The notes below the pieces were generated by a model. It worked only from the letters and a program-made list of their open reading frames with translations. It was not told the origin of the DNA and did no database searches. This document shows, piece after piece, positions 54,521-63,945 of a stretch of 64,000 nucleotides of DNA. Every line of letters starts with the position of its first letter. The first letter of the stretch is position 1. The DNA comes from Flavobacteriia bacterium (GTDB lineage Bacteria; Bacteroidota; Bacteroidia; Flavobacteriales_D; Crocinitomicaceae): contig CANFUT010000017.1 of NCBI GenBank assembly GCA_947450325.1, positions 31,000 through 94,999 of the forward strand, read 5' to 3'. Made by a program: the position numbers and the translations under genes.

Positions 54521-56704
54521 CTAATTCGCCATTTCGCTCATGAACTTAATACGCATCAATCTCAATTCTTCTTCAGTATAATCTCCGTCAAATTCCTTGT
54601 AAGCTTCAATGATATCATCAGTTTCAGCTTCTTTGAAATAGTCATAAATTTCTTCTTGGTTATCAGCGTCTAGAATATCATCTATGTAATAATTGATATT
54701 CACTCTAGTACCGGAAGAAACAATTCCTTCGATTTCTTCTATAACTTCATCAATATTTTTTCCTTGCGCTTTACCAATATCTTCAAGTGGCAATTTACGA
54801 TCAATATTTTGAATCAGTTGAACTTTAAGTACAGATTTGTTTATCAAAGATTTAACAACCATGTCTTGTGGTCTCTCAATGTCGTTTTCTTCAACATAAG
54901 ATTGAATTAACGCCAAGAAAGGTTCTCCGTAACGTGCTGCTTTTCCAGTTCCAACTCCTTGGATATTTGTCAATTCATCAATAGTTATTGGATATTGCAA
55001 ACACATGTCTTTCAAAGATGGCTCTTGGAAAATCACAAATGGTGGAATGTTCTTCAACTTTGAAATTGATTTTCTCAAATCAACCAACAATTGGTATAAA
55101 TCTTCGTCAAAAGCACCACCTTTACCAGGAGTAACGATATCATTATCCTCACCATCAGTTCCAGTGAAAATTCTTTCTTTAATAAGCAGGAACGACGTTG
55201 GATTTTGAATAAAATCTTTCCCTTTTTGAGTTAATTTAATTGTCCCGTAAGTTTCAATGTCTTTGGTGATAAAGCCACCTACTAAACTTTGACGAATCAC
55301 AGCATTCCAGAAATGTTCATCTCTTTCATTTCCTTTCCCAAAAAGAGGTAATTGATCGTGTCTGTAGCTTTTTATATCAGCGGTAATATTTCCAGCAATA
55401 AAAGCACACAAATGTTTCGCTTTTTGTTGTTCTTCAAGTTCAGTTACAGCACCCAAAAGTAAGGAGACAAATTCTTTACCTTCTGAGCGTTCACGAGGGA
55501 ATTTGCAATTATCACACATGCAATTACATTCTGCTTCGTCAAATTGTTCACCAAAATAGTGAAGAATATATTTTCGTCTACAAACAGAAGTTTCTGTATA
55601 TGAAACCATTTCATGCAATAATTGCTTCCCAATTTCTTGTTCAGCAACTGGTTTTCCTTGCAGAAACTTTTCTAATTTTTCGATGTCTTTGTAGCTGTAA
55701 AAAACAACACATTCACCTTCACCTCCATCACGTCCTGCCCTACCTGTTTCTTGGTAATAACTTTCGAGCGATTTTGGAATATCGTGGTGAATTACAAAAC
55801 GAACATCTGGCTTATCAATTCCCATTCCAAATGCAATGGTCGCAACAATGATACTGGTGTCTTCCATCAAGAACATGTCTTGGTGTTTCCCTCTTGTAGC
55901 AGCATCTAGGCCAGCATGATAAGGCAAAGCATTGATTCCATTCAATTGCAATAATTCAGAAAGTTCTTCAACTTTTTTTCTACTCAAGCAATAAATGATT
56001 CCAGATTTTCCTTCCTTAGAACGGATGTATCGAATGATTTCCTTTTCAACGTCTTTCTTTGGTCTAATCTCATAATACAAATTATCACGATTGAAAGAAG
56101 ATTTAAAAAGGATCGCATCCAACATATTCAAGTTTTTCTGAATGTCGAATTGAACTTTTGGTGTTGCTGTTGCAGTCAGAGCAATGATTGGAACATTTGA
56201 AATTTTTTCAAAAATCTCTCTCAATCTTCGATATTCTGGTCGAAAATCATGTCCCCATTCTGATATACAATGTGCCTCGTCAATTGCAAAAAAAGAAATG
56301 TTTACCGACGTTAAAAAGTCAATATATTCTTGCTTTGTCAATGATTCAGGAGCAACATACAATAATTTTGTTTTCCCAGCTTGAATGTCTGTTTTCACTC
56401 TGGTTATTTCTGCTTTGGATAATGACGAATTCAGAAAATGCGCCACTGATTCACTGTCACTCACATTTCGAATAGCATCAACTTGATTTTTCATCAAGGC
56501 AATCAGTGGAGATACAACAATCGCTGTTCCTTCTGATAATAATGCTGGTAATTGATAGCAAAGCGATTTACCGCCACCAGTGGGCATAATAACGAACGTG
56601 TTTTTTCCATTCAAAACGTTGTTTATTATGTCCTCTTGTTTTCCTTTAAAGCTATCGAATCCGAAATATGTGCGAAGTGCACCTTTAAGATCTGTTTGAA
56701 CCAT
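54521..56704 (-). CDS. recQ: ATP-dependent DNA helicase RecQ
   Basis: 3'-5' helicase of recombinational repair. 727 residues. Helicase core (about 1-340): Walker A MPTGGGKS, DEAH box AIDEAHCISEWGHDFRPEYR, motif VI QETGRAGRDG. RQC zinc-binding domain (about 345-500) with cysteines in VCRRKYILHYFG ... CNCMCDNC. HRDC domain (about 525-600: LRKSISKLKNIPPFVIF, TNIQGVGTGKAARYG). A C-terminal extension of ~110 acidic residues follows, as in the longer Bacteroidota RecQ. No helicase or nuclease partner is adjacent. Confidence 0.95.
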   Translation of the reverse strand: MVQTDLKGALRTYFGFDSFKGKQEDIINNVLNGKNTFVIMPTGGGKSLCYQLPALLSEGTAIVVSPLIALMKNQVDAIRNVSDSESVAHFLNSSLSKAEITRVKTDIQAGKTKLLYVAPESLTKQEYIDFLTSVNISFFAIDEAHCISEWGHDFRPEYRRLREIFEKISNVPIIALTATATPKVQFDIQKNLNMLDAILFKSSFNRDNLYYEIRPKKDVEKEIIRYIRSKEGKSGIIYCLSRKKVEELSELLQLNGINALPYHAGLDAATRGKHQDMFLMEDTSIIVATIAFGMGIDKPDVRFVIHHDIPKSLESYYQETGRAGRDGGEGECVVFYSYKDIEKLEKFLQGKPVAEQEIGKQLLHEMVSYTETSVCRRKYILHYFGEQFDEAECNCMCDNCKFPRERSEGKEFVSLLLGAVTELEEQQKAKHLCAFIAGNITADIKSYRHDQLPLFGKGNERDEHFWNAVIRQSLVGGFITKDIETYGTIKLTQKGKDFIQNPTSFLLIKERIFTGTDGEDNDIVTPGKGGAFDEDLYQLLVDLRKSISKLKNIPPFVIFQEPSLKDMCLQYPITIDELTNIQGVGTGKAARYGEPFLALIQSYVEENDIERPQDMVVKSLINKSVLKVQLIQNIDRKLPLEDIGKAQGKNIDEVIEEIEGIVSSGTRVNINYYIDDILDADNQEEIYDYFKEAETDDIIEAYKEFDGDYTEEELRLMRIKFMSEMAN

Positions 56705-56847
56705 GGATTTGTTAATTGAACTTTACCTGAAAGTTACAAAATTTTTAAGCGAAGTTACACAATTTGAAAGGTTATTTTGTCATAATTTTATTAAAAATTC
56801 TTCATTTCGCGCTTTTTTATGCTTTATTCTGATTTGAACTATATGAT

Positions 56848-56881
56848 TTGTTTATTATAATCTACAGTTATTGTACATTTG
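56848..56881 (+). promoter_or_regulatory. Promoter of tatC
   Basis: TTG (56848-56850), 23-nt spacer, TACATTTG (56874-56881). The tatC ATG at 56890 is 8 nt beyond, so the transcript is nearly leaderless. The box rules out a start at 56848. Confidence 0.55.
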
Positions 56882-56889
56882 CACCCGAA

Positions 56890-57687
56890 ATGAAAGAAAA
56901 AGAAGGTAAAGAAATGTCATTCTTAGATCATCTTGAGGAATTAAGATGGAGACTTGTAAGAAGCGCAGCTGTTGTGGTTGTTATAGCGATCGCAATCTGG
57001 ATTTTCCAAGAATGGATTATCGATAACGTTTTCCTTTCAATGAAAGACCCATCTTTTATTAGTTTCAGATTGATGTGTGATTACATGGGGATTTGCATTG
57101 AAGAAATTCCAGTAAAAATGCAAAGTACAACCATGGGTGGTCAATTTGGTTATGCAATGATGATGAGTATGGTAGGAGGTGTCGTTTTAGCTTTCCCTTT
57201 TATCTTTTATCAATTATGGTCTTTTGTTAAACCAGGTTTGAAATCCAACGAAAGAACAGTCGTAAAAGGAATCGTTTTTTATGTAAGTATTCTCTTTTTT
57301 CTAGGTATTTTATTTGGTTATTTTGTAGTTTCGCCAATGTGTGTTCAGTTTTTTGGAACTTATCAAATTTCGAAAAATATCGACAACATCTTTACAATCA
57401 ACTCTTATATGAGTACGATTATATCAACCGTTTTCTATTCTGGATTGCTTTTTTTATTACCTGTTGTTGCCTATTTAATGGCAAAATTAGGAATCATCAC
57501 TGCCACTTTTTTGAAGAAATACAGAAAACACTCAATCGTTGGTGTACTTATTCTTTCAGCCGTAATTACTCCTCCAGATATGATTAGTCAAATCATTGTA
57601 TCCATTCCTATTTTATTACTTTATGAAATAAGTATTTGGGTAACAGCCGGCGTGGAAAAAAAACGCGCCAAAGAAAGTATCGTTTAA
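56890..57687 (+). CDS. tatC: Sec-independent (twin-arginine) translocase subunit TatC
   Basis: Core subunit of the Tat system that exports folded proteins. 265 residues from ATG at 56890 (MKEKEGKEMSFLDHLEELRW). Six membrane spans are visible. FLDHLEELRWRLVRS at the N-terminus and LAFPFIFYQLWSFVKPGL in the loop after the second span are the TatC signatures involved in recognising the twin-arginine signal. Stand-alone, without tatA/tatB next to it. ATG at 56914 is a shorter alternative. Confidence 0.95.
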   Translation: MKEKEGKEMSFLDHLEELRWRLVRSAAVVVVIAIAIWIFQEWIIDNVFLSMKDPSFISFRLMCDYMGICIEEIPVKMQSTTMGGQFGYAMMMSMVGGVVLAFPFIFYQLWSFVKPGLKSNERTVVKGIVFYVSILFFLGILFGYFVVSPMCVQFFGTYQISKNIDNIFTINSYMSTIISTVFYSGLLFLLPVVAYLMAKLGIITATFLKKYRKHSIVGVLILSAVITPPDMISQIIVSIPILLLYEISIWVTAGVEKKRAKESIV

Positions 57688-57721
57688 ATTTTAAATAAAA
57701 CTCTAATTGGCTTGATTTTTG

Positions 57722-57729
57722 TAACTTTG
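57722..57729 (+). promoter_or_regulatory. Probable -7 box of the DUF5686 gene
   Basis: TAACTTTG fits TAnnTTTG and ends 11 nt before the ATG at 57741. A TTG at 12-nt spacing is too close to be a standard -33 element. Confidence 0.45.
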
Positions 57730-57740
57730 GGTTGAGAATT

Positions 57741-60200
57741 ATGAAAAATTATTTGCTCATTTTTACTTTTTTAGGATTCATTTTCACCTCATTTTCCCAG
57801 CAAACAAAAGTTTTTGGAAAAGTGACCGATGAAGTGACTGGCGAAACGCTACCTTTTGTTAAAGTAAAATTCTACCTTTCTAAAATGGGCACTTCTACTG
57901 ACACGTCAGGAAATTACTCAATAGAAACTTATTATGCCACTGACAGTTTACAATTTGTTTTTTTAGGATACAAAACCAAAACCGTCGCCGTAAAGCTGGA
58001 TCAATCTCAAGAAATAAATATTTCACTCAAACCTGACGTCGAAGAACTTGAAACGTTCTTTGTTCGACCACCCGATGAGTTGCCTTCCATTACCTTGCAC
58101 AAGAAAATTATTGCAAATAAACAAATCAACAACAAAGAAAAATTGACTTCTTATGATTACGAAGTTTATAATAAAATGCAACTTGACCTGAATAATATTG
58201 GAGAAAAATTTACCGAAAGAGGCCTAATCCAAAGATTAGATGTTGTGATGGACTACCTTGACTCAACTGACGACGGATCAACTTATTTACCTGTGCTTTT
58301 GAGTGAATCCATTTCAGATTTTCACTTTAGAAACAATCCGAAAAAGAAAATTGAAATCATTAAAGCTTCAAAAGTTTCTGGAATTGAAAACATTCAAATC
58401 AATCAGCTTTTAGGCGACATGTATTTGGATATGAACATTTATGACAATTACATAAATCTTTTCCAACGTTCTTTTGTAAGTCCAATTGCAAACATTGCAA
58501 GGTCATATTACAAGTTTGTATTGACCGATTCAACTTTCATTGACAATAAATGGTGCTACAAATTGACTTTTCAACCAAAAAGAACTGGTGACATGACTTT
58601 TTCAGGAGAAATGTGGATTCATGACACAACTTATGCGGTAAAAAGTATCAAAGCAAGTTTATCTCCTTGGGCAAACATCAATTATGTCCAAGACATGTAT
58701 TTCGAACAAGATTTTGAACAAGTTGAAAAAGAAGTTTGGATGCAGGTTCGGGAAAAAATGATTGTAGATTTTAAATTTACTGACAAATCAAAACTTTACG
58801 GATTTTTTGCTCGAAAATTATCGTCTAGAAAAGACTTTGTCATCAATCAACCTCGAGACGATGCGTTTTATAATGCTGACAACACGGTGGAATACTTGGA
58901 CAGTGCCATGATTAGATCCAAAGATTATTGGGTTAAAAATCGCCATGAAATCCTATCTGCACAAGAAGCAGGAATCGACAAAATGGTTGATTCGTTGAAT
59001 AATACTACTTTTTTTAAAACGCTAAAGAAACTTTCGTACATGGGCGCCACTGGTTATTTCCCATTGGGCAAGATTGAAATCGGAAGTGCATTTAGTTTAT
59101 TTAGCATCAATCCAATTGAATCGTATAGAGTTGGACTTGCACTGCGAACATCCAATGATTTTTCCCGAAGAATTGAACTCGGAGGAAGAATCGCTTACGG
59201 TTTTGGTGATGAAAGATTTAAATACGGAGCTTCTATTCGTTACAATCTAACGCCTAAAAAACGAGGAATGCTGACAACATTTTACAACTATGACATCGAG
59301 CAAATCGGTGTTTCTCCTACTGCAGCGTCTGTTGGCTCAACATTTAATACACTTTTCAGAACTGGACCTCTAAATAAATTAACTTTTGTAGAAAAAGCAG
59401 GTATTAACCTAGAAAAAGACATCAAAAAAGATTTGATTATCTACGGTGGATTTGAATGGAAAGAATACACAGCACTTGGTTTAGCTAACTATCAAAAGAG
59501 AAACATCGATGGAACATTAGTTAATATTCCGAAAATTCAAACATCTGAATTTACTTTGCGAATGAGATGGACAAAAGATGAGGAATTTATTTCTGGTGCT
59601 TTTGACCGTTCATCTATTGGCTCAAAATATCCGATTTTTTCAATTCAAGGAATTTTTGGGGTCAAAGGAATTTTTGGTAGCGATTACAATTATCAGAAAT
59701 TTGAATTTCAAATGGAGCACACCAGAAATGTGGGTGTTTTAGGTCGATTGAGATATGGTTTTACTGCAGGATATATTTCTGGAACCGCTGCTTATCCATT
59801 CTTAAAGGTCCATGAAGGAAACCAATCTTATTGGCTACTAACCAGTACTTTTAATAAATTAAACTATTTTGAATTCATTTCTGATAAATATGTCGCAGGA
59901 TTGTTAGAACAACATTGGCAAGGATTGCTTTTTGATAGAATTCCATTGGTGAAAAAATTAAAATGGAGATTGGTAACAACGGGAAGAATCGTCTATGGTT
60001 CAATAGATTCTAAACATTCAGGCGAGATGATTTTACCAACATTTACAAAACAATTTGGAAATGTTCCTTATACTGAATTGGCTGCCGGCATTGAAAACAT
60101 CTTTAAATTCGGAAGAATTGATTTGGTTTATCGTGTAACTCATTTAGATCCGGGCATGAACCCGATTGGAATTCGTGCAAGAATGACCTTCAGCTTCTAA
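57741..60200 (+). CDS. DUF5686 / carboxypeptidase-regulatory-like outer-membrane protein
   Basis: 819 residues from ATG at 57741, with signal peptide ending FTSFSQ. A CarboxypepD_reg domain (about 25-105: VFGKVTDEVTGETLPFVKVK) is followed by the DUF5686 region (about 115-819), which includes the FFVRPPDELP segment and then a barrel-like series of strands ending in an aromatic (RARMTFSF). Such proteins occur across Bacteroidota as outer-membrane proteins of unknown function. lptB follows 45 nt downstream on the same strand. Confidence 0.85.
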   Translation: MKNYLLIFTFLGFIFTSFSQQTKVFGKVTDEVTGETLPFVKVKFYLSKMGTSTDTSGNYSIETYYATDSLQFVFLGYKTKTVAVKLDQSQEINISLKPDVEELETFFVRPPDELPSITLHKKIIANKQINNKEKLTSYDYEVYNKMQLDLNNIGEKFTERGLIQRLDVVMDYLDSTDDGSTYLPVLLSESISDFHFRNNPKKKIEIIKASKVSGIENIQINQLLGDMYLDMNIYDNYINLFQRSFVSPIANIARSYYKFVLTDSTFIDNKWCYKLTFQPKRTGDMTFSGEMWIHDTTYAVKSIKASLSPWANINYVQDMYFEQDFEQVEKEVWMQVREKMIVDFKFTDKSKLYGFFARKLSSRKDFVINQPRDDAFYNADNTVEYLDSAMIRSKDYWVKNRHEILSAQEAGIDKMVDSLNNTTFFKTLKKLSYMGATGYFPLGKIEIGSAFSLFSINPIESYRVGLALRTSNDFSRRIELGGRIAYGFGDERFKYGASIRYNLTPKKRGMLTTFYNYDIEQIGVSPTAASVGSTFNTLFRTGPLNKLTFVEKAGINLEKDIKKDLIIYGGFEWKEYTALGLANYQKRNIDGTLVNIPKIQTSEFTLRMRWTKDEEFISGAFDRSSIGSKYPIFSIQGIFGVKGIFGSDYNYQKFEFQMEHTRNVGVLGRLRYGFTAGYISGTAAYPFLKVHEGNQSYWLLTSTFNKLNYFEFISDKYVAGLLEQHWQGLLFDRIPLVKKLKWRLVTTGRIVYGSIDSKHSGEMILPTFTKQFGNVPYTELAAGIENIFKFGRIDLVYRVTHLDPGMNPIGIRARMTFSF

Positions 60201-60245
60201 TTCATTGTTTCTTCTTATTTTTGAGCATTCTAAATTATCCAACAA

Positions 60246-60980
60246 GTGAAATTATACACACAGGAAATTAAAAAAACATACAAAGGAAGAGGTGTTGTTA
60301 AAGGCGTTACTGTCGAAGTAAATCAAGGCGAAATTGTCGGTTTACTTGGTCCAAATGGCGCAGGAAAAACTACTTCTTTCTATATGATCGTCGGCTTGGT
60401 AAAACCCGATGAAGGCTCTGTGTTTTTGGACGATATTGACATCACCAATTACCCGATGTACAAAAGAGCGCAATTGGGAATTGGATATTTACCTCAAGAA
60501 GTTTCCGTTTTTCGTAAATTAAGTGTGGAAGATAATATTTTGGCTATTTTAGAAATGACTGATTTAACCAAACCACAAAGAACTGAACGATTAGAGCAAT
60601 TACTTGAGGAATTTAGTTTGACTCACGTTCGCAAGAATTTAGGAAATAGACTTTCTGGTGGAGAAAAACGAAGAACTGAAATTGCACGTGCATTGGCTAC
60701 AAATCCAAAGTTTGTGCTGTTAGATGAACCATTTGCTGGTGTTGACCCAATTGCAGTAGAAGACATCCAAAGTATCGTTGCTGATTTGCGCAAGAAAAAT
60801 ATTGGTATTTTGATAACAGATCACAATGTACAAGAAACACTTTCGATTACCGACCGCGCTTATTTGCTTTTTGAAGGATCAATTTTGAAATCTGGAACAG
60901 CTGAAGAATTAGCTTCTGATGAGCAAGTTAGAAAAGTATATTTGGGACAAAATTTTGAATTAAGGAGAAAAAATATTTGA
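60246..60980 (+). CDS. lptB: LPS export ABC transporter ATPase
   Basis: 244 residues. Walker [11 protein letters not shown]-loop [14 protein letters not shown], signature [10 protein letters not shown], Walker [14 protein letters not shown] and H-loop ITDHNV. The [11 protein letters not shown] and [13 protein letters not shown] wording is specific to LptB, which powers LPS extraction with LptF/LptG. Start is GTG at 60246 ([10 protein letters not shown]); no better ATG is available. The permease genes are not in the window. Confidence 0.94.
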   Translation: MKLYTQEIKKTYKGRGVVKGVTVEVNQGEIVGLLGPNGAGKTTSFYMIVGLVKPDEGSVFLDDIDITNYPMYKRAQLGIGYLPQEVSVFRKLSVEDNILAILEMTDLTKPQRTERLEQLLEEFSLTHVRKNLGNRLSGGEKRRTEIARALATNPKFVLLDEPFAGVDPIAVEDIQSIVADLRKKNIGILITDHNVQETLSITDRAYLLFEGSILKSGTAEELASDEQVRKVYLGQNFELRRKNI

Positions 60981-60985
60981 ATCTT

Positions 60986-62008
60986 TTAGTCAAATAACCT
61001 CATATTCAAATTACTGAAAGAGTGAATGCGTTTAAAATACTTCGCCCACAAAATACTTCCTTTATAGAGACCTGTTCTATTAAATTCTGCTTGAATTTTC
61101 TTTAATTCTTTGCGCTTTTTAAGCATATTTTTAATGTGCTTGTAGAAATCAATATGCGCTTTAAATACTGCCCAAAAATGACTAGGTTTTCCTGAAAATA
61201 AAAACATCATCGCTGCTATTCCATCAAGCAACATTCTATAAAACAATTTGGGGAACAGCCAACCTGCATGATTTTTAGTAATCATATATAAGCTATTTCT
61301 GAAATTTAAGTATGTTTTTTTGGGAGAAAAATAATTTAAAGTTCCGCCTCCTACATGATAAACTTCTGATGAAGGTATAATTTTGAAAGCAAATCCAAGT
61401 TTTTTAATTCTCCAACATAGGTCAATTTCTTCCATGTGTGCAAAAAACAATTCATCGAATCCACCAACTTGGTGATACAGTTCAGAACGAATTAACATGC
61501 AAGCACCAGAAGTCCAAAAAACCTCCGCTTCACCGTCGTATTGCTGTGTATCTTTTTCCGTTTCATTGAATATTCTTCCGCGACAAAAAGGATAGTAATT
61601 ATGATCTAAATAACCACCTGCAGCTCCAGCATGTTCAAATTTTGACTTGTCGCCAAAAGCCAACACTTTCGGTTGACATCCTGCGATTTTATCATCTTCC
61701 ATCGTTTTCAAAAGAGGCTCCAACCAATTCTCACTCACTTCAACATCGCTATTGAGTAATAAATAGAACTTGCTGTCCACTTTTTTTAACGCATCGTTGT
61801 ATCCTTTTGCAAAACCACCATTGTTATCATTTTGGATGATTTCAATGTTTGGAAATTCCTGACGTAAAAATGAGATTGAATCATCAGTTGATGCATTATC
61901 AGCCACAATTATCCTAGCATCTCCAGAATGTTTTATAACACTTGGCAGAAAATCTTTTAAAAAATGCTTTCCATTCCAATTAAGGATAACAATGGCAATT
62001 TGATTCAA
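60986..62008 (-). CDS. GT2-family glycosyltransferase
   Basis: 340 residues of GT-A fold. The N-terminus IAIVILNWNGKHFLKDFL and VADNASTDDS, a DXD-like LLNSDVEVSE, and the ED-type acceptor motif (MEEIDLCWRIKKLGF) mark a rhamnosyl-transferase-like GT2. A hydrophobic stretch near residues 255-285 may attach it to the membrane. The start is TTG at 62008; the family N-terminus begins at once, and no ATG fits better. It follows the GWxTD gene by 7 nt on the minus strand, so the two are co-transcribed. Confidence 0.85.
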   Translation of the reverse strand: MNQIAIVILNWNGKHFLKDFLPSVIKHSGDARIIVADNASTDDSISFLRQEFPNIEIIQNDNNGGFAKGYNDALKKVDSKFYLLLNSDVEVSENWLEPLLKTMEDDKIAGCQPKVLAFGDKSKFEHAGAAGGYLDHNYYPFCRGRIFNETEKDTQQYDGEAEVFWTSGACMLIRSELYHQVGGFDELFFAHMEEIDLCWRIKKLGFAFKIIPSSEVYHVGGGTLNYFSPKKTYLNFRNSLYMITKNHAGWLFPKLFYRMLLDGIAAMMFLFSGKPSHFWAVFKAHIDFYKHIKNMLKKRKELKKIQAEFNRTGLYKGSILWAKYFKRIHSFSNLNMRLFD

Positions 62009-62015
62009 CGGAGCT

Positions 62016-63464
62016 TTATTTTTGTTGGTATAATTCTAAACTTTCGCCTCCATAATGACTGTTGTTCCCATCATTGGGGTCATCAATATTTCTATTAGGA
62101 GAATTTCTTTTTGCCAGTGCCTGTTGCCAACGATAATTTTGAAGTTCCCCAATCATATCACAATGCAATAATCTGTAATTATTGTTAACTAAATCGGGAT
62201 TATAGAAAATAAATCGCTTGTTTGAATATTGTTTGATTTTATCATATTGCCAAATTTCATATGGATAATCAGAAGGTGAACTTTCTCTAGCAATGATATA
62301 ACTTGGTGCGCCATATTGAAGATAGACCCGACCCCTATCGGTTTCAAATCCTTCTAAGAAATTATTGGAGAATAATCTCTCGACCAATTGAACTTGTCCT
62401 TTGTATTTCATCCAAGCGTCGTAAGCCTTTGCACCATTTGCGCTCAAAACCCAGTATGCTTGAATATACTTTCTTGATTGCTCGCTGTCCTTTTTCTTCA
62501 AAATGCTGATGATATTTTTGATTTCAGCAGGCTTAGAAATAGGAATCAAACTTTCCATGTAGTAAAAAACACTGTCATTTGCAATTGATGATTGAAATGC
62601 CGGATCTAAAACAATGTTTTCAGCTGCAATAGCTTCCGTAATTTCATTTGATCTTTCAAAAAAGTAATCTACATTGGCAATTTCCTTATTCTCTTTGGAA
62701 ATCAATGTGTACTTCAATGTATATTCACCTGAAGGTAATTTGGCTATATCAATGACTCTTAAAACAGGTTGAATTTGATTGACTTCATGTTTTGAAAAAC
62801 GAGTAAAATCTTCCATCTCTAAATTGCTTTTAGTTTGAAAGATTGTTTGTTTTAATCCAAAAGCCTGAGCTGATTTTTCAGGTGAATAAATCTCAAAATA
62901 AACAGGCAAAGTATTCGCTTCAGTTGTAAAATAATTTGAAATCCTTGGAATCATCTCGTAGCCAGATTTAGTGAAAACACTTACTGAATCAGTTTTAGTC
63001 ATTGTTTCAGAAACTTGAATATCAGAAAATGAAGGTTGTGAACCTAAATCTTTAATTTCAATCTGTTGTTTTCCTGACATAGGCTCATTGTTCGCATTCA
63101 AATCTTGCAATGAAACTTCTAACTCATAACTACCTGGTTGCAGAGCGAACCTTTTTAAATCAAAAACGTCTTCGACAATGCTGTCTTTCATTAATGGAGT
63201 TTGAAGTCTATATGCATCAGAAGCTACTATTTTGTCATTTGACTTAATAGATAACTGAATCGCAACTTCTCCCTGTAATCCACCCTCAACACCTTTGTAT
63301 TTCAAAGAAAGCCCTAAAAACTGCAATTGAACCTCTACGTAATTTCCAATCGAACTTTCATAAAAAACTTTGTGATCTAAATAAGCTTTTAATTGCTTGT
63401 TCTTTTGCGCATTAAGCACAACAGAACAACAAAGAAAAATGAATAAAAATAAAAATCGTTTCAT
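62016..63464 (-). CDS. GWxTD-domain exported protein
   Basis: 482 residues with signal peptide (cleavage about LNAQ). The N-terminal ~300 residues are beta-rich. The C-terminal GWxTD domain (about 330-470) contains YDAWMKYKGQVQLVERLF, and the core GFETDRGRVYLQYGAP, closer to the canonical GWxTDRG than the paralogue at 16436-17668, then YEIWQYDK and KRFIFYNPDLV. Function of this domain is unknown. Co-transcribed with a glycosyltransferase. Confidence 0.82.
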   Translation of the reverse strand: MKRFLFLFIFLCCSVVLNAQKNKQLKAYLDHKVFYESSIGNYVEVQLQFLGLSLKYKGVEGGLQGEVAIQLSIKSNDKIVASDAYRLQTPLMKDSIVEDVFDLKRFALQPGSYELEVSLQDLNANNEPMSGKQQIEIKDLGSQPSFSDIQVSETMTKTDSVSVFTKSGYEMIPRISNYFTTEANTLPVYFEIYSPEKSAQAFGLKQTIFQTKSNLEMEDFTRFSKHEVNQIQPVLRVIDIAKLPSGEYTLKYTLISKENKEIANVDYFFERSNEITEAIAAENIVLDPAFQSSIANDSVFYYMESLIPISKPAEIKNIISILKKKDSEQSRKYIQAYWVLSANGAKAYDAWMKYKGQVQLVERLFSNNFLEGFETDRGRVYLQYGAPSYIIARESSPSDYPYEIWQYDKIKQYSNKRFIFYNPDLVNNNYRLLHCDMIGELQNYRWQQALAKRNSPNRNIDDPNDGNNSHYGGESLELYQQK

Positions 63465-63702
63465 TTCAGAATTATTTTAAAAGTCAATTAAAACCATGAC
63501 AATATTTTTAAAATCTCAATATTTCAGTTTTGACCAATGAATTAGAGTTGAAAGGTATAAAATTACTAAGAATTTATGGAATGTTTGCGCTACTATTGAG
63601 CTAAATGCACAATTCAGGCTGCAAACGGTTAAACTAACTATACATTAACCACTTGTTTTTCAGTCATTAATTATTTTTTTCAATCTTTTTTTAATTTTAT
63701 GC

Positions 63703-63732
63703 TTGTCAGTATTCAAAGTATTACTAATTTTG
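63703..63732 (+). promoter_or_regulatory. Promoter of tRNA-Ser
   Basis: TTG (63703-63705), exactly 19 nt, TAATTTTG (63725-63732): the ideal Bacteroidota arrangement. The predicted start is within a few bases of the mature tRNA 5' end at 63738. The upstream gap 63465-63702 shows nothing else. Confidence 0.75.
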
Positions 63733-63737
63733 CCCCC

Positions 63738-63822
63738 GGAGAATTGGCAGAGTGGTCGATTGCGGCAGTCTTGAAAACTGTTGTACCGAGAGGTACCGTA
63801 GGTTCGAATCCTACATTCTCCG
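63738..63822 (+). tRNA. tRNA-Ser (anticodon UGA)
   Basis: 85 nt. Acceptor GGAGAAT (63738-63744) pairs with ATTCTCC (63815-63821), discriminator G at 63822; anticodon loop CTTGAAA (63770-63776) with UGA at 63772-63774; long variable arm GTACC-GAGA-GGTAC typical of serine tRNA; T-arm GTAGG-TTCGAAT-CCTAC. The 3' CCA is not encoded. Its promoter and terminator adjoin it. Confidence 0.95.
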
Positions 63823-63825
63823 CAC

Positions 63826-63859
63826 AAAAAGAGTCTTAAATTTTAAGACTCTTTTTTTT
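63826..63859. terminator. Terminator of tRNA-Ser (bidirectional)
   Basis: AAAAAGAGTCTTAAA (63826-63840) pairs with TTTAAGACTCTTTTT (63842-63856) and is followed by further T. With A- and T-runs on both sides it could also stop a transcript coming from the right. Confidence 0.9.
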
Positions 63860-63945
63860 GTCCTAAAAATTCATATTATTTTGGGATCATGGAGGATCAT
63901 GTCAAAATTCTGTGGACTTCACAGAAAATCAAGCATAAATTTGGG

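Noticed and set aside
56848..56889. 14-residue N-terminal extension of tatC
   Set aside because: It overlaps the TACATTTG box and TatC normally starts shortly before the FLDHLEELR segment.
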